A stretch of DNA of 11,019 bases from an uncultured Clostridia bacterium (GCA_944389715.1 CALXNI010000099.1:1-11019); one strand, 5' to 3'. Positions 1 to 5,962 are shown, counted from the stretch's first letter. Notes: generated from the sequence alone by a model not told the origin. Numbers and translations are program-made.

Positions 1-9
1 GGAAGAATT

Positions 10-669
10 ATGTTTATAGTATTATTAGGAGCACCAGGAAGTGGAAAAGGAACAGCAGGAAAAGTTATAGCAGAAGATCTAAAATTAGCACATATATCAA
101 CAGGAGATTTATTTAGAGAAAATCTAAAAAATGAAACAGAATTAGGAAAAGAAGCAAAAAAATATATGGATAAAGGTGAACTTGTACCAGATGAAGTAAC
201 AATAAAAATGTTAAAAGAAAGATTAAACAGTGATGATGTAGAAAATGGAGCAGTTTTAGATGGCTTCCCAAGAACAGAAGTGCAAGCTAAAAGCCTTGAC
301 AACATGTTAAACGAAATGGGAGCAAAAGTTGACATGGCATTAAATATTGATGTTCCATTTGATGAAATAGTAGAAAGAATAGCAAATAGAAGAAGTTGTA
401 AAGACTGTGGAGAGATATATAATGTTGTATTTAATCCTCCAAAGCAAGAAGGTGTATGTGATAAATGTGGTGGAGAGCTATATCAAAGAGAAGATCAAAA
501 ACCAGAAGTGGTACAAAATAGACTAAAAGTATATAGTGAATCTGCTGAGGAATTAATAAGCCATTATAAAAATGCAGGAGTACTTTATGATGCAAAAGCA
601 GGAGACAGTGTTGGAAAAACATCATATGATGTAGCAAAAGAAGTAGAAGATTATATAAAAAATAAATAG
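10..669 (+). CDS. adk: Adenylate kinase
   Basis: Cytosolic adenylate kinase, catalysing ATP + AMP to 2 ADP. The 219-residue product is the usual length for the long, lid-containing bacterial form. Seen directly: P-loop GAPGSGKGT at residues 7-15, the AMP-binding STGD and R36 region at 30-36, DGFPRT at 84-89, and a zinc-finger lid with two CxxC pairs (C130/C133 and C150/C153), typical of Gram-positive enzymes. The residues after the P-loop read AGK where QAK is usual, which may be natural variation. The start is the ATG at 10, with GGAAGAA just upstream at the window edge. Upstream should lie secY in the usual spc order, outside the window. The gene ends in TAG and is separated from map by an unusually long repeat-filled gap. 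Confidence 0.97.
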   Translation: MFIVLLGAPGSGKGTAGKVIAEDLKLAHISTGDLFRENLKNETELGKEAKKYMDKGELVPDEVTIKMLKERLNSDDVENGAVLDGFPRTEVQAKSLDNMLNEMGAKVDMALNIDVPFDEIVERIANRRSCKDCGEIYNVVFNPPKQEGVCDKCGGELYQREDQKPEVVQNRLKVYSESAEELISHYKNAGVLYDAKAGDSVGKTSYDVAKEVEDYIKNK

Positions 670-736
670 TTAGATAAATTGTAATTTGTTGTCTAGAGAT
701 TAGAGGTTAGAGTTTGGAGATTAGAATTTAAAAATG

Positions 737-958
737 TAGGGACGGCAATCTGCCGTCCGGGAATATGAAAAATTAATTGCAAACGCTGTAGGGGCGATTT
801 TAATCGCCCGCAAAAACATGTCAAAATTATTGCAAACATTGTAGGGGCGGGCCTTGTGCCAGCCAGAAACAAAATAATTGCAAATGTTGTAGGGGTTGCC
901 GCCCACGGCGACCCGCATATCAATATTTAAGGGTCGCCCAGGGGTGCGACCCCTACAG
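737..958. repeat. Tandem GC-rich palindrome modules (GTAGGGG family)
   Basis: Modules recur every 48 to 53 bases. Each begins GTAGGG, is preceded from the second module on by a conserved AT-rich linker close to AATTGCAAAYRTT, and contains a hairpin whose stem sequence differs from copy to copy. Stems read directly: GGACGGCA/TGCCGTCC (740-747 with 751-758) and GGGCGATT/AATCGCCC (792-799 with 802-809). A degraded stem follows at 845-862, and then an array ending GACCCCTAC at 947-956 facing the other way. The stems vary while complementarity is mostly kept. A further member lies inside tsaD (9481-9508), and a copy of the last part is at the window end. Confidence 0.8.
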
Positions 959-996
959 ATTTTAAAATAAATTTAATAATACAAATTACAATTTAT
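869..996 (+). repeat. 128-base inverted repeat, left copy
   Basis: Position p here matches the complement of position 11888-p without gaps, from 869/11019 to 996/10892. The inner 90 bases differ at only one position (T at the start of GGGGTTGCC here, C in the other copy), and the AT-rich outer end differs at a few more. It covers the last GTAGGGG module, the opposing arm and the terminal ATAAATTGTAATTTGT motif. The right copy runs off the window, so the true repeat may be longer. Confidence 0.9.
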
Positions 997-1008
997 GGGG
1001 GTATTAAA

Positions 1009-1779
1009 TTGGTTACAATTAAATCAAAAAGAGAAATTGAATTAATGAGAGAAGCATGCAGAGTTGCAGCTTTAGCACAACAAGAAATAGAAAAAGCAAT
1101 TAAACCTGGAATTTCAACATTTGAACTAGACAAAATTGCAGAGAATGTAATAAGGTCAAATGGGGGAATACCTGCTGAAAAAGGCTATCCAAGTGGAATA
1201 AAAGGAGTTCCAGACTTTCCAGGGTCAATATGTGCTTCTGTTAACGATGAAGTCATACATGGGATTCCATCTAAAAAAGTAATCTTAAAAGCTGGTGATA
1301 TAGTAAGTGTAGATTTAGTAGCATATAAAAACGGATATAATGGAGATTGTGCAAGAACGTATATTGTAGGGAATGTACCAGAAACTACAAAAAAATTAAT
1401 AGAAGTTACTAAACAAGCTTTTTTTGAAGGGATAAAATTTGCAAAAGAAGGTAATAGATTAGGAGATATATCTCATGCAATAGGAAGTTACGTAGAAAAG
1501 AATGGATATTCTGTAGTAAGAGAATTTCAAGGGCATGGAATAGGTGCACAAATGCATGAAGATCCGGGAATACCAAACTATGGTAAATCAGGAAGAGGAT
1601 TAAGGCTTCAAGAGGGAATGACACTTGCAATAGAACCTATGGTAATAATGGGAAAACCAGGTATTTTAGAATTGGAAGATGGATGGACTATTATTTCTGA
1701 AGATGGAAGCTTAGCCGCACATTATGAAAATACAGTTTTAATTACAAAAAATGGTCCAGAGATATTGACAATAATATAA
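1009..1779 (+). CDS. map: Methionine aminopeptidase, type I
   Basis: Removes the N-terminal methionine from nascent proteins in the cytosol; pita-bread metallopeptidase of family M24. All expected ligands are visible in the 256-residue product: metal-binding D102, D113, H176, E209 and E240, with H84 and H183 as the catalytic-site histidines. The segment GYPSGIKGVPDFPGS (residues 59-73) before the conserved ICASVNDEVIHGIP makes a somewhat longer loop than in the E. coli enzyme. The start is TTG at 1009, chosen because MVTIKSKREIELMREA is the standard N-terminus; the nearest purine-rich stretch is GGGGG at 997-1001, directly at the edge of the upstream repeat element. The last codons overlap the -35 box of the promoter for infA. 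Confidence 0.96.
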   Translation: MVTIKSKREIELMREACRVAALAQQEIEKAIKPGISTFELDKIAENVIRSNGGIPAEKGYPSGIKGVPDFPGSICASVNDEVIHGIPSKKVILKAGDIVSVDLVAYKNGYNGDCARTYIVGNVPETTKKLIEVTKQAFFEGIKFAKEGNRLGDISHAIGSYVEKNGYSVVREFQGHGIGAQMHEDPGIPNYGKSGRGLRLQEGMTLAIEPMVIMGKPGILELEDGWTIISEDGSLAAHYENTVLITKNGPEILTII

Positions 1780-1793
1780 TTATAGGGTATAAT
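1765..1793 (+). promoter_or_regulatory. Perfect-consensus sigma-A promoter for infA and the alpha operon
   Basis: TTGACA at 1765-1770, a 17-base spacer, then TATAAT at 1788-1793: a full match to the housekeeping consensus with ideal spacing. The -35 box lies in the last codons of map and the -10 box is just after its stop, so transcription would begin around 1800, about 35 bases before infA. This would let infA to rplQ be expressed independently of the upstream spc genes. A perfect match is unlikely by chance, though AT-rich DNA raises the background for -10 boxes. Confidence 0.8.
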
Positions 1794-1835
1794 ATACTAG
1801 TTATTTTTGGAAACAAATAATAGGAGGATGAAAAA

Positions 1836-2054
1836 TTGTCAAAGGAAGATGTTATAGAAGTTGAAGGAACAGTAATAGAAGCATTACCTAATACAAATTT
1901 TAAAGTAGAACTTGAAAATGGACACCAGGTTTTAGCTCATATTTCTGGAAAACTTAGAATGAATTATATAAAAATCCTTCCAGGTGATAAAGTAAAATTA
2001 GAACTTTCTCCATATGACCTAAATAGAGGACGAATAACATGGAGAGCAAAGTAA
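1836..2054 (+). CDS. infA: Translation initiation factor IF-1
   Basis: IF-1 is a small OB-fold protein that binds the ribosomal A site during initiation. The 72-residue product matches the family length and carries the hallmark segments EVEGTVIEALPN, FKVELENGH, VLAHISGKLRMN, ILPGDKVKLELSPYDL and GRITWR. It begins with TTG at 1836, preceded by AGGAGG at 1822-1827 with normal spacing, and SKEDVIEVEG is the standard N-terminus, so this start is secure. It sits about 45 bases after a perfect-consensus promoter and 19 bases before rpmJ. Nothing is missing from the fold. Confidence 0.97.
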   Translation: MSKEDVIEVEGTVIEALPNTNFKVELENGHQVLAHISGKLRMNYIKILPGDKVKLELSPYDLNRGRITWRAK

Positions 2055-2073
2055 AATAATAGAGGTGAAAAAA

Positions 2074-2187
2074 ATGAAAGTAAGACGATAAGTAAAAAAA
2101 ATATGTGAAAAATGTAAAATTATAAAAAGAAAAGGTGTTACTAGAGTAATATGTGAAAATCCAAAACACAAGCAAAGACAAGGATAA
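2074..2187 (+). pseudogene. rpmJ: Ribosomal protein L36 with in-frame TAA at codon 6
   Basis: Too short and broken to show as one reading frame, but unmistakable. From ATG at 2074 the codons give MKVR, R, stop (2089-2091), then VKKICEKCKIIKRKG...VICENPKHKQRQG and TAA at 2185-2187, i.e. 37 residues, exactly the L36 length. The zinc ligands are intact: C11, C14, C27 and H32 by family alignment. The family usually has Pro-Ser where this reads CGA TAA, so codon 5 is also abnormal. The ribosome binding site AGAGGTG lies at 2061-2067. No in-frame ATG, GTG or TTG follows the stop soon enough to rescue the protein. Either sequence error, a real lesion compensated by another L36 copy, or recoding; sequence error is simplest. 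Confidence 0.88.
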
Positions 2188-2218
2188 TAAATCTAATATA
2201 TATATTAGATTTATTATC
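2183..2218. repeat. Perfect 36-base palindrome at the end of rpmJ
   Basis: The 18-base half GATAATAAATCTAATATA is followed immediately by its exact complement. The first bases overlap the last codon and stop of rpmJ. It contains only four G/C bases and has no run of T after it, so it is not a standard intrinsic terminator, although as RNA it could form a long A-U hairpin near the 3' end of the rpmJ message. Confidence 0.9.
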
Positions 2219-2234
2219 ATGTAAAAAAGTTAAT

Positions 2235-2297
2235 AAATAAAAATAGAGAAGCGGCTGTCTTAAATTTTATAATTTAAGAATTTATCTATTTTTATTT
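2235..2297. repeat. Nested hairpin in the rpmJ-rpsM gap
   Basis: Outer arms AAATAAAAATAGA (2235-2247) and TCTATTTTTATTT (2285-2297) are exact complements. Inside is a second perfect stem, CTTAAATT/AATTTAAG (2259-2266 with 2271-2278) with a TTAT loop, and an unpaired GAAGCGGCTGT. A 13-base direct repeat, AAAAAGTTAATAA, occurs at 2224-2236 and 2348-2360, bracketing this hairpin and the bases after it. The full gap 2188-2535 holds this, the preceding palindrome and the following 7-base repeat element; I see no gene in it. Confidence 0.75.
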
Positions 2298-2352
2298 AGT
2301 ATATATACAATCCAGTTTAGCTACATTTCAATTTTACTAGTTAAACTAAAAA

Positions 2353-2489
2353 GTTAATAACATTGTAATTTGTACAAGAAGTGCGAAGTGCGAAATGCGA
2401 AGTGCGAAACTAGATTTGCATTTATGAAGATTAATAGTAAAAGCACACATCACATCTCACACATCACACCTCCAAATTTCAATATTAAC
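2353..2489. repeat. Heptamer-repeat element upstream of rpsM
   Basis: Four contiguous 7-base units occupy 2381-2408: GTGCGAA, GTGCGAA, ATGCGAA, GTGCGAA. Opposite, at 2442-2476, is an array of the complementary type, also in 7-base register (AGCACAC, ATCACAT, CTCACAC, ATCACAC, CTCCAAA). ATTGTAATTTGT at 2362-2373 is the terminal motif seen in other gaps. GTTAATA at 2353-2359 pairs with TATTAAC at 2483-2489 as the outermost arms. The same layout, including AAAAGCACAC opening the right array, occurs between lysS and the protease gene. Confidence 0.8.
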
Positions 2490-2535
2490 TATTATTACAA
2501 AAAAAGAAAAATTATTTTGAAGAGGTGAAAAAAAT

Positions 2536-2898
2536 ATGGCTCGTATAGCATGAGTAGACTTGCCTAAAGAAAAAAGGGTTGAAATAGGACTTACATATAT
2601 TTATGGAATAGGAAGAACAAGTTCTAATAAAATATTAGCAAATGCTAAAGTCAATCCAGATACTAGAGTAAAAGACTTAACAGATGAACAAGTACAAGCA
2701 ATAAGAAATGCAATGGAAGATTATAAAGTAGAAGGAGACTTAAGACGTGAAGTTGCTTTAAACATTAAAAGATTAACTGAAATAGGATGCTACAGAGGAA
2801 TTAGACACAGAAGAGGATTACCTGTAAGAGGACAAAGAACAAAAACTAATGCTCGCACAAGAAAAGGTCCTAGAAAATTAGTAAGCAAAAAGAAATAA
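2536..2898 (+). CDS. rpsM: Ribosomal protein S13 with in-frame TGA at codon 6
   Basis: S13 sits in the head of the 30S subunit and contacts tRNA and the 50S. From ATG at 2536, behind AGAGGTG (2521-2527), the codons give MARIA, TGA (2551-2553), VDLPKEKRVEIGLTYIYGIG and the rest, matching the invariant MARIAGVDLP start with TGA in place of the Gly codon (GGA to TGA is one change). The remaining 114 codons are intact: the helix-two-turn-helix region, CYRGIRHRRGLPVRGQRT and the basic tail ending KKK. TTG at 2560 could restart translation but has no good ribosome binding site. UGA read as Gly across the genome is ruled out in practice, since no other gene here has an internal TGA. Sequence error or a real lesion are both possible. 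Confidence 0.9.
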
Positions 2899-2968
2899 TA
2901 TAGAGTTTGGATTTTAGAAGCTGGAATTTGGCAAATAAAAAACTACCAATTACAAAATGCCAAACACA
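2899..2968. repeat. Heptamer repeats with inverted partner after rpsM
   Basis: Directly after the rpsM stop, five 7-base units run from 2899 to 2933: TATAGAG, TTTGGAT, TTTAGAA, GCTGGAA, TTTGGCA. The last unit, TTTGGCA, finds its complement TGCCAAA at 2958-2964, so the stretch can fold into a hairpin. These units are more degenerate than those between rpsD and rpoA but keep the same register and purine bias. Confidence 0.6.
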
Positions 2969-2997
2969 AAAATGTAAATAGGGAGGAACAGAAAGAC

Positions 2998-3075
2998 TGA
3001 CATCACTAATTGATACGGGGGACATAGCTCCTCCACATAGAAGTGACAGAAGAAAAGCTGTGTCCTCATACCTTA
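2998..3075. repeat. GGGACA-type hairpin element, copy before rpsK
   Basis: This reads TGACATCACTAATT, then a GGGGGACATAG arm at 3017-3027, an approximately 27-base loop, then AAGCTGTGTCC at 3055-3065 and ATACCTTA. It aligns along its length with 8606-8686 upstream of tsaD (same start TGACATCA, same GGGACATAG, same AAGCTGTGTCC, same ATACYTTA end), with small gaps in the loop. It lies just before the rpsK ribosome binding site and extends the open frame upstream of rpsK artificially. Confidence 0.75.
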
Positions 3076-3096
3076 ATAGGAAGGAGTAATAAAGAT

Positions 3097-3489
3097 ATGG
3101 CTAAAGCAGTAAAAAAAGTTACTAGAAGAAGAGATAGAAAAAAAATAGAAAAAGGTGAAGCACATATTCATTCTATTTTTAATAATACTATTGTTACAAT
3201 AACTGATGAAAAAGGAAATGCTATTGCTTGGGCAAGTGCTGGAGAATTAGGATTTAAAGGTTCTAGAAAAAGCACACCATTTGCAGCAGGAGAAGCAGCA
3301 CTTACAGCTGCTAAAGCAGGAATGGAGCATGGATTAAAGTCAGTAGAAGTTTATGTTAAAGGGCCAGGTTCAGGAAGAGAAGCTGCAATAAGATCTCTTC
3401 AAACAGCAGGTCTTGAAATAAGCATGATAAAAGATGTAACACCAATCCCACATAACGGATGCAGACCACGAAAAAGAAGAAGAGTATAA
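3097..3489 (+). CDS. rpsK: Ribosomal protein S11
   Basis: S11 forms part of the 30S platform near the Shine-Dalgarno helix. I start it at ATG 3097, giving MAKAVKKVTRRRDRKK and 130 residues, the normal family length; AAGGAG lies at 3081-3086. The reading frame is open further upstream to 3043, but those 18 codons lie in a repeat hairpin and do not resemble S11. Family segments are clear: AHIHSIFNNTIVTITD, AWASAGELGFKGSRKSTPFAA, VKGPGSGREAAIRSLQ and the conserved C-terminal PHNGCRPRKRRRV. The TAA stop is followed by a 95-base gap, with heptamer repeats, before rpsD. Confidence 0.97.
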   Translation: MAKAVKKVTRRRDRKKIEKGEAHIHSIFNNTIVTITDEKGNAIAWASAGELGFKGSRKSTPFAAGEAALTAAKAGMEHGLKSVEVYVKGPGSGREAAIRSLQTAGLEISMIKDVTPIPHNGCRPRKRRRV

Positions 3490-3490
3490 A

Positions 3491-3525
3491 AATAGAAGTT
3501 AAAATTTAGAGATTAGAATTTAGAA
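3491..3525 (+). repeat. Heptamer repeats between rpsK and rpsD
   Basis: Five consecutive 7-base units follow the rpsK stop: AATAGAA, GTTAAAA, TTTAGAG, ATTAGAA, TTTAGAA. No inverted array follows, in contrast to the rpsD-rpoA gap. The stretch ends about 60 bases before rpsD, whose own AAGGAGG ribosome binding site is separate. Confidence 0.65.
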
Positions 3526-3584
3526 AACTCTGGAGAAAAGCTTCGTAAGAATAGAAAAAATAGAAGAAGGAGGAAAGAGGCAAA

Positions 3585-4211
3585 ATGTCAAGATATAAAG
3601 ACGAACAATGTCGTATATGCCGTAGAGAAGGACAAAAGTTATTTCTTAAAGGTTCAAGATGTTATTCAGATAAATGTAGTGTAACAAGAAGAAACTATGC
3701 ACCTGGAGAACATGGACAAGGAAGAAAAAAACTTTCTGAATACGGTACACAATTAAGAGAAAAACAAAAAACTAAAGCATTTTATGGAGTAGGAGAAAAG
3801 CAATTTAGAAAATATTTCGAAATGGCAGAAAATAAAAAAGGAATAACAGGTGAGAACTTATTACAAATATTAGAAAGTAGATTAGACAATGTAGTATATA
3901 GAGCAGGATTTGGAGTATCTAGAGCTCAAGCAAGACAACTTGTAAACCATGGACACTTTGATGTAAATGGAGTAAAAACAGATATAGCATCATACTTAGT
4001 TAAACCAGGAGATGTAATATCAGTTAGAGAAATAAAGAAAGATAGTAAAATAATAAAAGAAAATGCAGAAATAAATGCTGCAAAACCAGTTCCAGAATGG
4101 CTAGAAAAGAACAATGAAAAATTAGAAGCAAAGGTAGTTAGACTTGCATCTAGAGAAGATGTAGACTTACCAGTTGAAGAGCATTTAATTGTTGAGTTGT
4201 ATTCTAAATAG
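3585..4211 (+). CDS. rpsD: Ribosomal protein S4
   Basis: Primary 16S rRNA-binding protein that nucleates 30S assembly; in many bacteria it also represses the alpha operon translationally. The 208-residue length is normal. Seen: a zinc-binding N-terminus with C9, C12, C26 and C31, CYSDKCSVTRRNYAPGEHGQ, YGVGEKQFRKYF, the S4 RNA-binding domain from about residue 98 (LESRLDNVVYRAGFG, then ARQLVNHGHFDVNGVK) and the C-terminal PVEEHLIVELYSK. The start ATG at 3585 follows AAGGAGG at 3568-3574. The TAG stop abuts the first unit of a heptamer-repeat array. Whether an S4 target site exists in this operon cannot be judged, because the leader regions are replaced by repeats. Confidence 0.97.
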   Translation: MSRYKDEQCRICRREGQKLFLKGSRCYSDKCSVTRRNYAPGEHGQGRKKLSEYGTQLREKQKTKAFYGVGEKQFRKYFEMAENKKGITGENLLQILESRLDNVVYRAGFGVSRAQARQLVNHGHFDVNGVKTDIASYLVKPGDVISVREIKKDSKIIKENAEINAAKPVPEWLEKNNEKLEAKVVRLASREDVDLPVEEHLIVELYSK

Positions 4212-4312
4212 TTAGAAATTAGAAATTGGAAGTTAGAAATTAGAATAATGGAGTTAGATTAAATTATATACTTACAGATCTAATCTCTAAAATCTAACCT
4301 CTAACATCTAAA
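4211..4312. repeat. Inverted heptamer arrays between rpsD and rpoA
   Basis: This is the clearest example of the 7-base repeats. The left array at 4211-4245 is GTTAGAA, ATTAGAA, ATTGGAA, GTTAGAA, ATTAGAA, with two looser units to 4259. The right array at 4278-4312 is ATCTAAT, CTCTAAA, ATCTAAC, CTCTAAC, ATCTAAA, i.e. the complement in exact 7-base register. The arms can pair with about six of seven matches per unit around an 18-base loop. The array starts at the last base of the rpsD stop and ends right at the rpoA ribosome binding site TAGGAGG (4313-4319), so it fills the gap completely. Confidence 0.9.
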
Positions 4313-4330
4313 TAGGAGGTTAAAAAATAA

Positions 4331-5278
4331 ATGATTGAATTTGAAAAACCAAATATAGAATGTCTAGCAGCAAATGATGAAGAGAACTATGCGAAATTTG
4401 TATGTGAACCATTAGAACGTGGATATGGAATGACAATAGGAAATTCATTAAGAAGAATTTTATTATCATCATTGCCAGGAACAGCAATAACAAGTGTCAA
4501 AATAGATGGGGTAGTGCATGAATTTTCTACAATACCTGGAGTAGTAGAGGATGTACCAGAAATAATAGTTAATTTAAAAAGTGTAAGATTAAAATCACAC
4601 GATAATGAACAAAAATTTCTTAAAATTGATTTTAATGGTGAAGGAGAAGTTAAAGCTGGAGATATTATAACAGATTCTTCAGTAGAAGTATTAAATCCAG
4701 AATTACATATTGCTACAGTTGCAAGTGGCGGACATTTAAAAATGGAAATGACAGCAGATAAAGGAAGAGGATACAATGTTGCAGAAAAAAATAAAGATGC
4801 AAATCAAGCAATAGATGTTCTTCCAATAGATTCAATATTTACACCAGTTAAAAAAGTAAACTATTCAGTTGAAAATACTAGAGTAGGCCAAACAGTTGAT
4901 TATGATAAATTAACAATTGAAGTTTGGACAGATGGAAGTCTAAAGGCTTACGAAGCACTTAGCTTAGCTGCAAAAGTTATGACAGGTCATTTAGAACTAT
5001 TTGTTGATTTATCAGAAACAGCTAAAAATACTCAAGTTATGGTAGAAAAAGAAGAATCTAAAAAAGAAAAAGTATTAGAAATGCCTATTGAAGAATTAGA
5101 ACTATCAGTTAGAAGTTATAACTGTTTAAAAAGAGCAGGAATTTCAACAGTAGAAGATTTAGCAAACAAATCCGAAGCTGATATGATGAAAGTAAGAAAC
5201 TTAGGTAAGAAATCTTTAGATGAAGTAACAAATAAATTACATTCATTGGGATTAGATTTTATTAGAGAAGAAGATTAA
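4331..5278 (+). CDS. rpoA: RNA polymerase alpha subunit
   Basis: Alpha dimer scaffolds RNA polymerase assembly and contacts promoter UP elements and activators. 315 residues, the standard length. The N-terminal domain (about 1-230) shows the dimerisation segment ERGYGMTIGNSLRRILLSSLPG and VHEFSTIPGVVEDV. A charged linker (EKEESKKEKV) leads into the C-terminal domain (about 250-315) with IEELELSVRSYNCLKRAGI, TVEDLANKSE and VRNLGKKSLDEV, the helix-hairpin-helix DNA-binding surface. ATG at 4331 follows TAGGAGG at 4313-4319. rplQ follows 159 bases later, a gap normally only a few tens of bases and here filled by a palindromic element. Confidence 0.98.
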   Translation: MIEFEKPNIECLAANDEENYAKFVCEPLERGYGMTIGNSLRRILLSSLPGTAITSVKIDGVVHEFSTIPGVVEDVPEIIVNLKSVRLKSHDNEQKFLKIDFNGEGEVKAGDIITDSSVEVLNPELHIATVASGGHLKMEMTADKGRGYNVAEKNKDANQAIDVLPIDSIFTPVKKVNYSVENTRVGQTVDYDKLTIEVWTDGSLKAYEALSLAAKVMTGHLELFVDLSETAKNTQVMVEKEESKKEKVLEMPIEELELSVRSYNCLKRAGISTVEDLANKSEADMMKVRNLGKKSLDEVTNKLHSLGLDFIREED

Positions 5279-5280
5279 TA

Positions 5281-5403
5281 AATTCAAATGAAAAACTTCG
5301 TATTACGTCGTTAATTTTGCAACAAAAATCCTTAACGTACCTTAGTACGTCTCCGATATTTTGTTACAAAATTGTCTAGTACTACATGTTTTTGATTTGA
5401 ATT
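5281..5403. mobile_element. MITE-like palindromic element between rpoA and rplQ
   Basis: A 123-base near-palindrome. Ends AATTCAAATGAAAAAC (5281-5296) and GTTTTTGATTTGAATT (5388-5403) are complementary at 15 of 16 positions. Inner arms AATTTTGCAACAAAAAT (5313-5329) and the stretch 5357-5373 pair well. The centre is a perfect stem ACGTAC/GTACGT (5335-5340 with 5345-5350) with a CTTA loop. It starts two bases after the rpoA stop and carries no gene. Size, symmetry and clean ends fit a non-autonomous insertion, but no target duplication could be identified. Confidence 0.7.
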
Positions 5404-5437
5404 ATGTGAGAAAATAAATTAAGGAAGGTGAAAAATA

Positions 5438-5962
5438 GTGTCTATAAATAGAAAACTTGGAAAGCCTACTGATCAAAGATTAGCAATGCTTAAAAATCAA
5501 ACAACAGATTTACTTGTACATGGAAAAATAGAAACAACAGAAAGCAGAGCAAAAGAAGTTAAAGCTATAGCAGATAGCATAATTGCTTTAGCTATTAAAG
5601 AAAAAGATAATTTTGAAGAAGTAGAAGTAAAAGTAGTAAAAGCTAAACTTGATAGTAAAGGCAATAAAGAAACAGAAAAAGTTACAAGCAAAAATGGAAA
5701 AGAATATTTAAGAGTAGTAAAAGTTGAAACTACTGAAAAAAGACAAAAAGACATGCCATCAAGATTAAATGCAAGAAGAAAAATAATGGCAAAAACAAAC
5801 AAAGTAAAAGATTCAGAAGGTAAAAATATAGATTTACCAGCAAAATTATTTGGAGAAATTGCAGAAAATTATAAAGATAGAGTAGGCGGATACACACAAA
5901 TAATTAAAATAGGATCAAGAAAAGGCGATAACGCAGAAAAAGTTATACTAAAATTAGTTTAA
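5438..5962 (+). CDS. rplQ: Ribosomal protein L17, extended form
   Basis: L17 lines the 50S exit-tunnel region. Start GTG at 5438 behind AAGGAAGG at 5421-5428. The product is 174 residues, against about 115-125 in E. coli or B. subtilis. The core is recognisable at both ends: NRKLGKPTDQRLAMLKNQTTDLLVHGKIETT at the start and LFGEIAENYKDRVGGYTQIIKIG...KGDNAEKVILKLV at the end. The extra roughly 50 residues are a Lys/Glu-rich stretch at about 54-108, where family members usually go straight from the LAIK helix to the ARR segment. Extended L17 forms of this kind are known from other Clostridia as I recall them. It is the last gene of the alpha operon, followed by a terminator. Confidence 0.95.
   Translation: MSINRKLGKPTDQRLAMLKNQTTDLLVHGKIETTESRAKEVKAIADSIIALAIKEKDNFEEVEVKVVKAKLDSKGNKETEKVTSKNGKEYLRVVKVETTEKRQKDMPSRLNARRKIMAKTNKVKDSEGKNIDLPAKLFGEIAENYKDRVGGYTQIIKIGSRKGDNAEKVILKLV

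Larger units (their letters stand above)
674..996. repeat. Composite palindromic element between adk and map
   Basis: This fills the 339-base gap between adk and map; I see no gene in it. It is bounded by a perfect 16-base inverted repeat: ATAAATTGTAATTTGT at 674-689 and its exact complement at 981-996. Just inside the left end are five 7-base units (ATTAGAG, GTTAGAG, TTTGGAG, ATTAGAA, TTTAAAA at 699-733). Then come four GC-rich GTAGGG modules starting at 737, 788, 841 and 889, followed by an opposite-facing arm ending GACCCCTACAG at 958. Short minus-strand reading frames across it are by-products of the repeats. The sequence GGGGG at the right edge (997-1001) is the only candidate ribosome binding site for map. 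It resembles a non-autonomous MITE-like element or a nest of several, with no transposase. Confidence 0.75.

Noticed and set aside
693..923. Two overlapping small minus-strand reading frames (65 and 76 residues) in the adk-map gap
   Set aside because: They consist of translated repeat modules, lack a ribosome binding site and show no family resemblance.
737..958. CRISPR-like array (about 50-base period, conserved part plus variable part)
   Set aside because: The variable parts are self-complementary rather than unrelated spacers, the conserved parts drift, only about four units exist, and no cas gene is near.
2551..2553. Alternative genetic code with UGA as Gly or Trp
   Set aside because: Only one internal TGA occurs across all the genes here. 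Other Gly positions use ordinary GGN codons and Trp uses TGG. The absence of TGA as a stop is expected in AT-rich Clostridia.
3043..3096. Longer N-terminus of S11
   Set aside because: It is translated from the repeat hairpin; ATG 3097 gives the standard S11 start and has its own AAGGAG.
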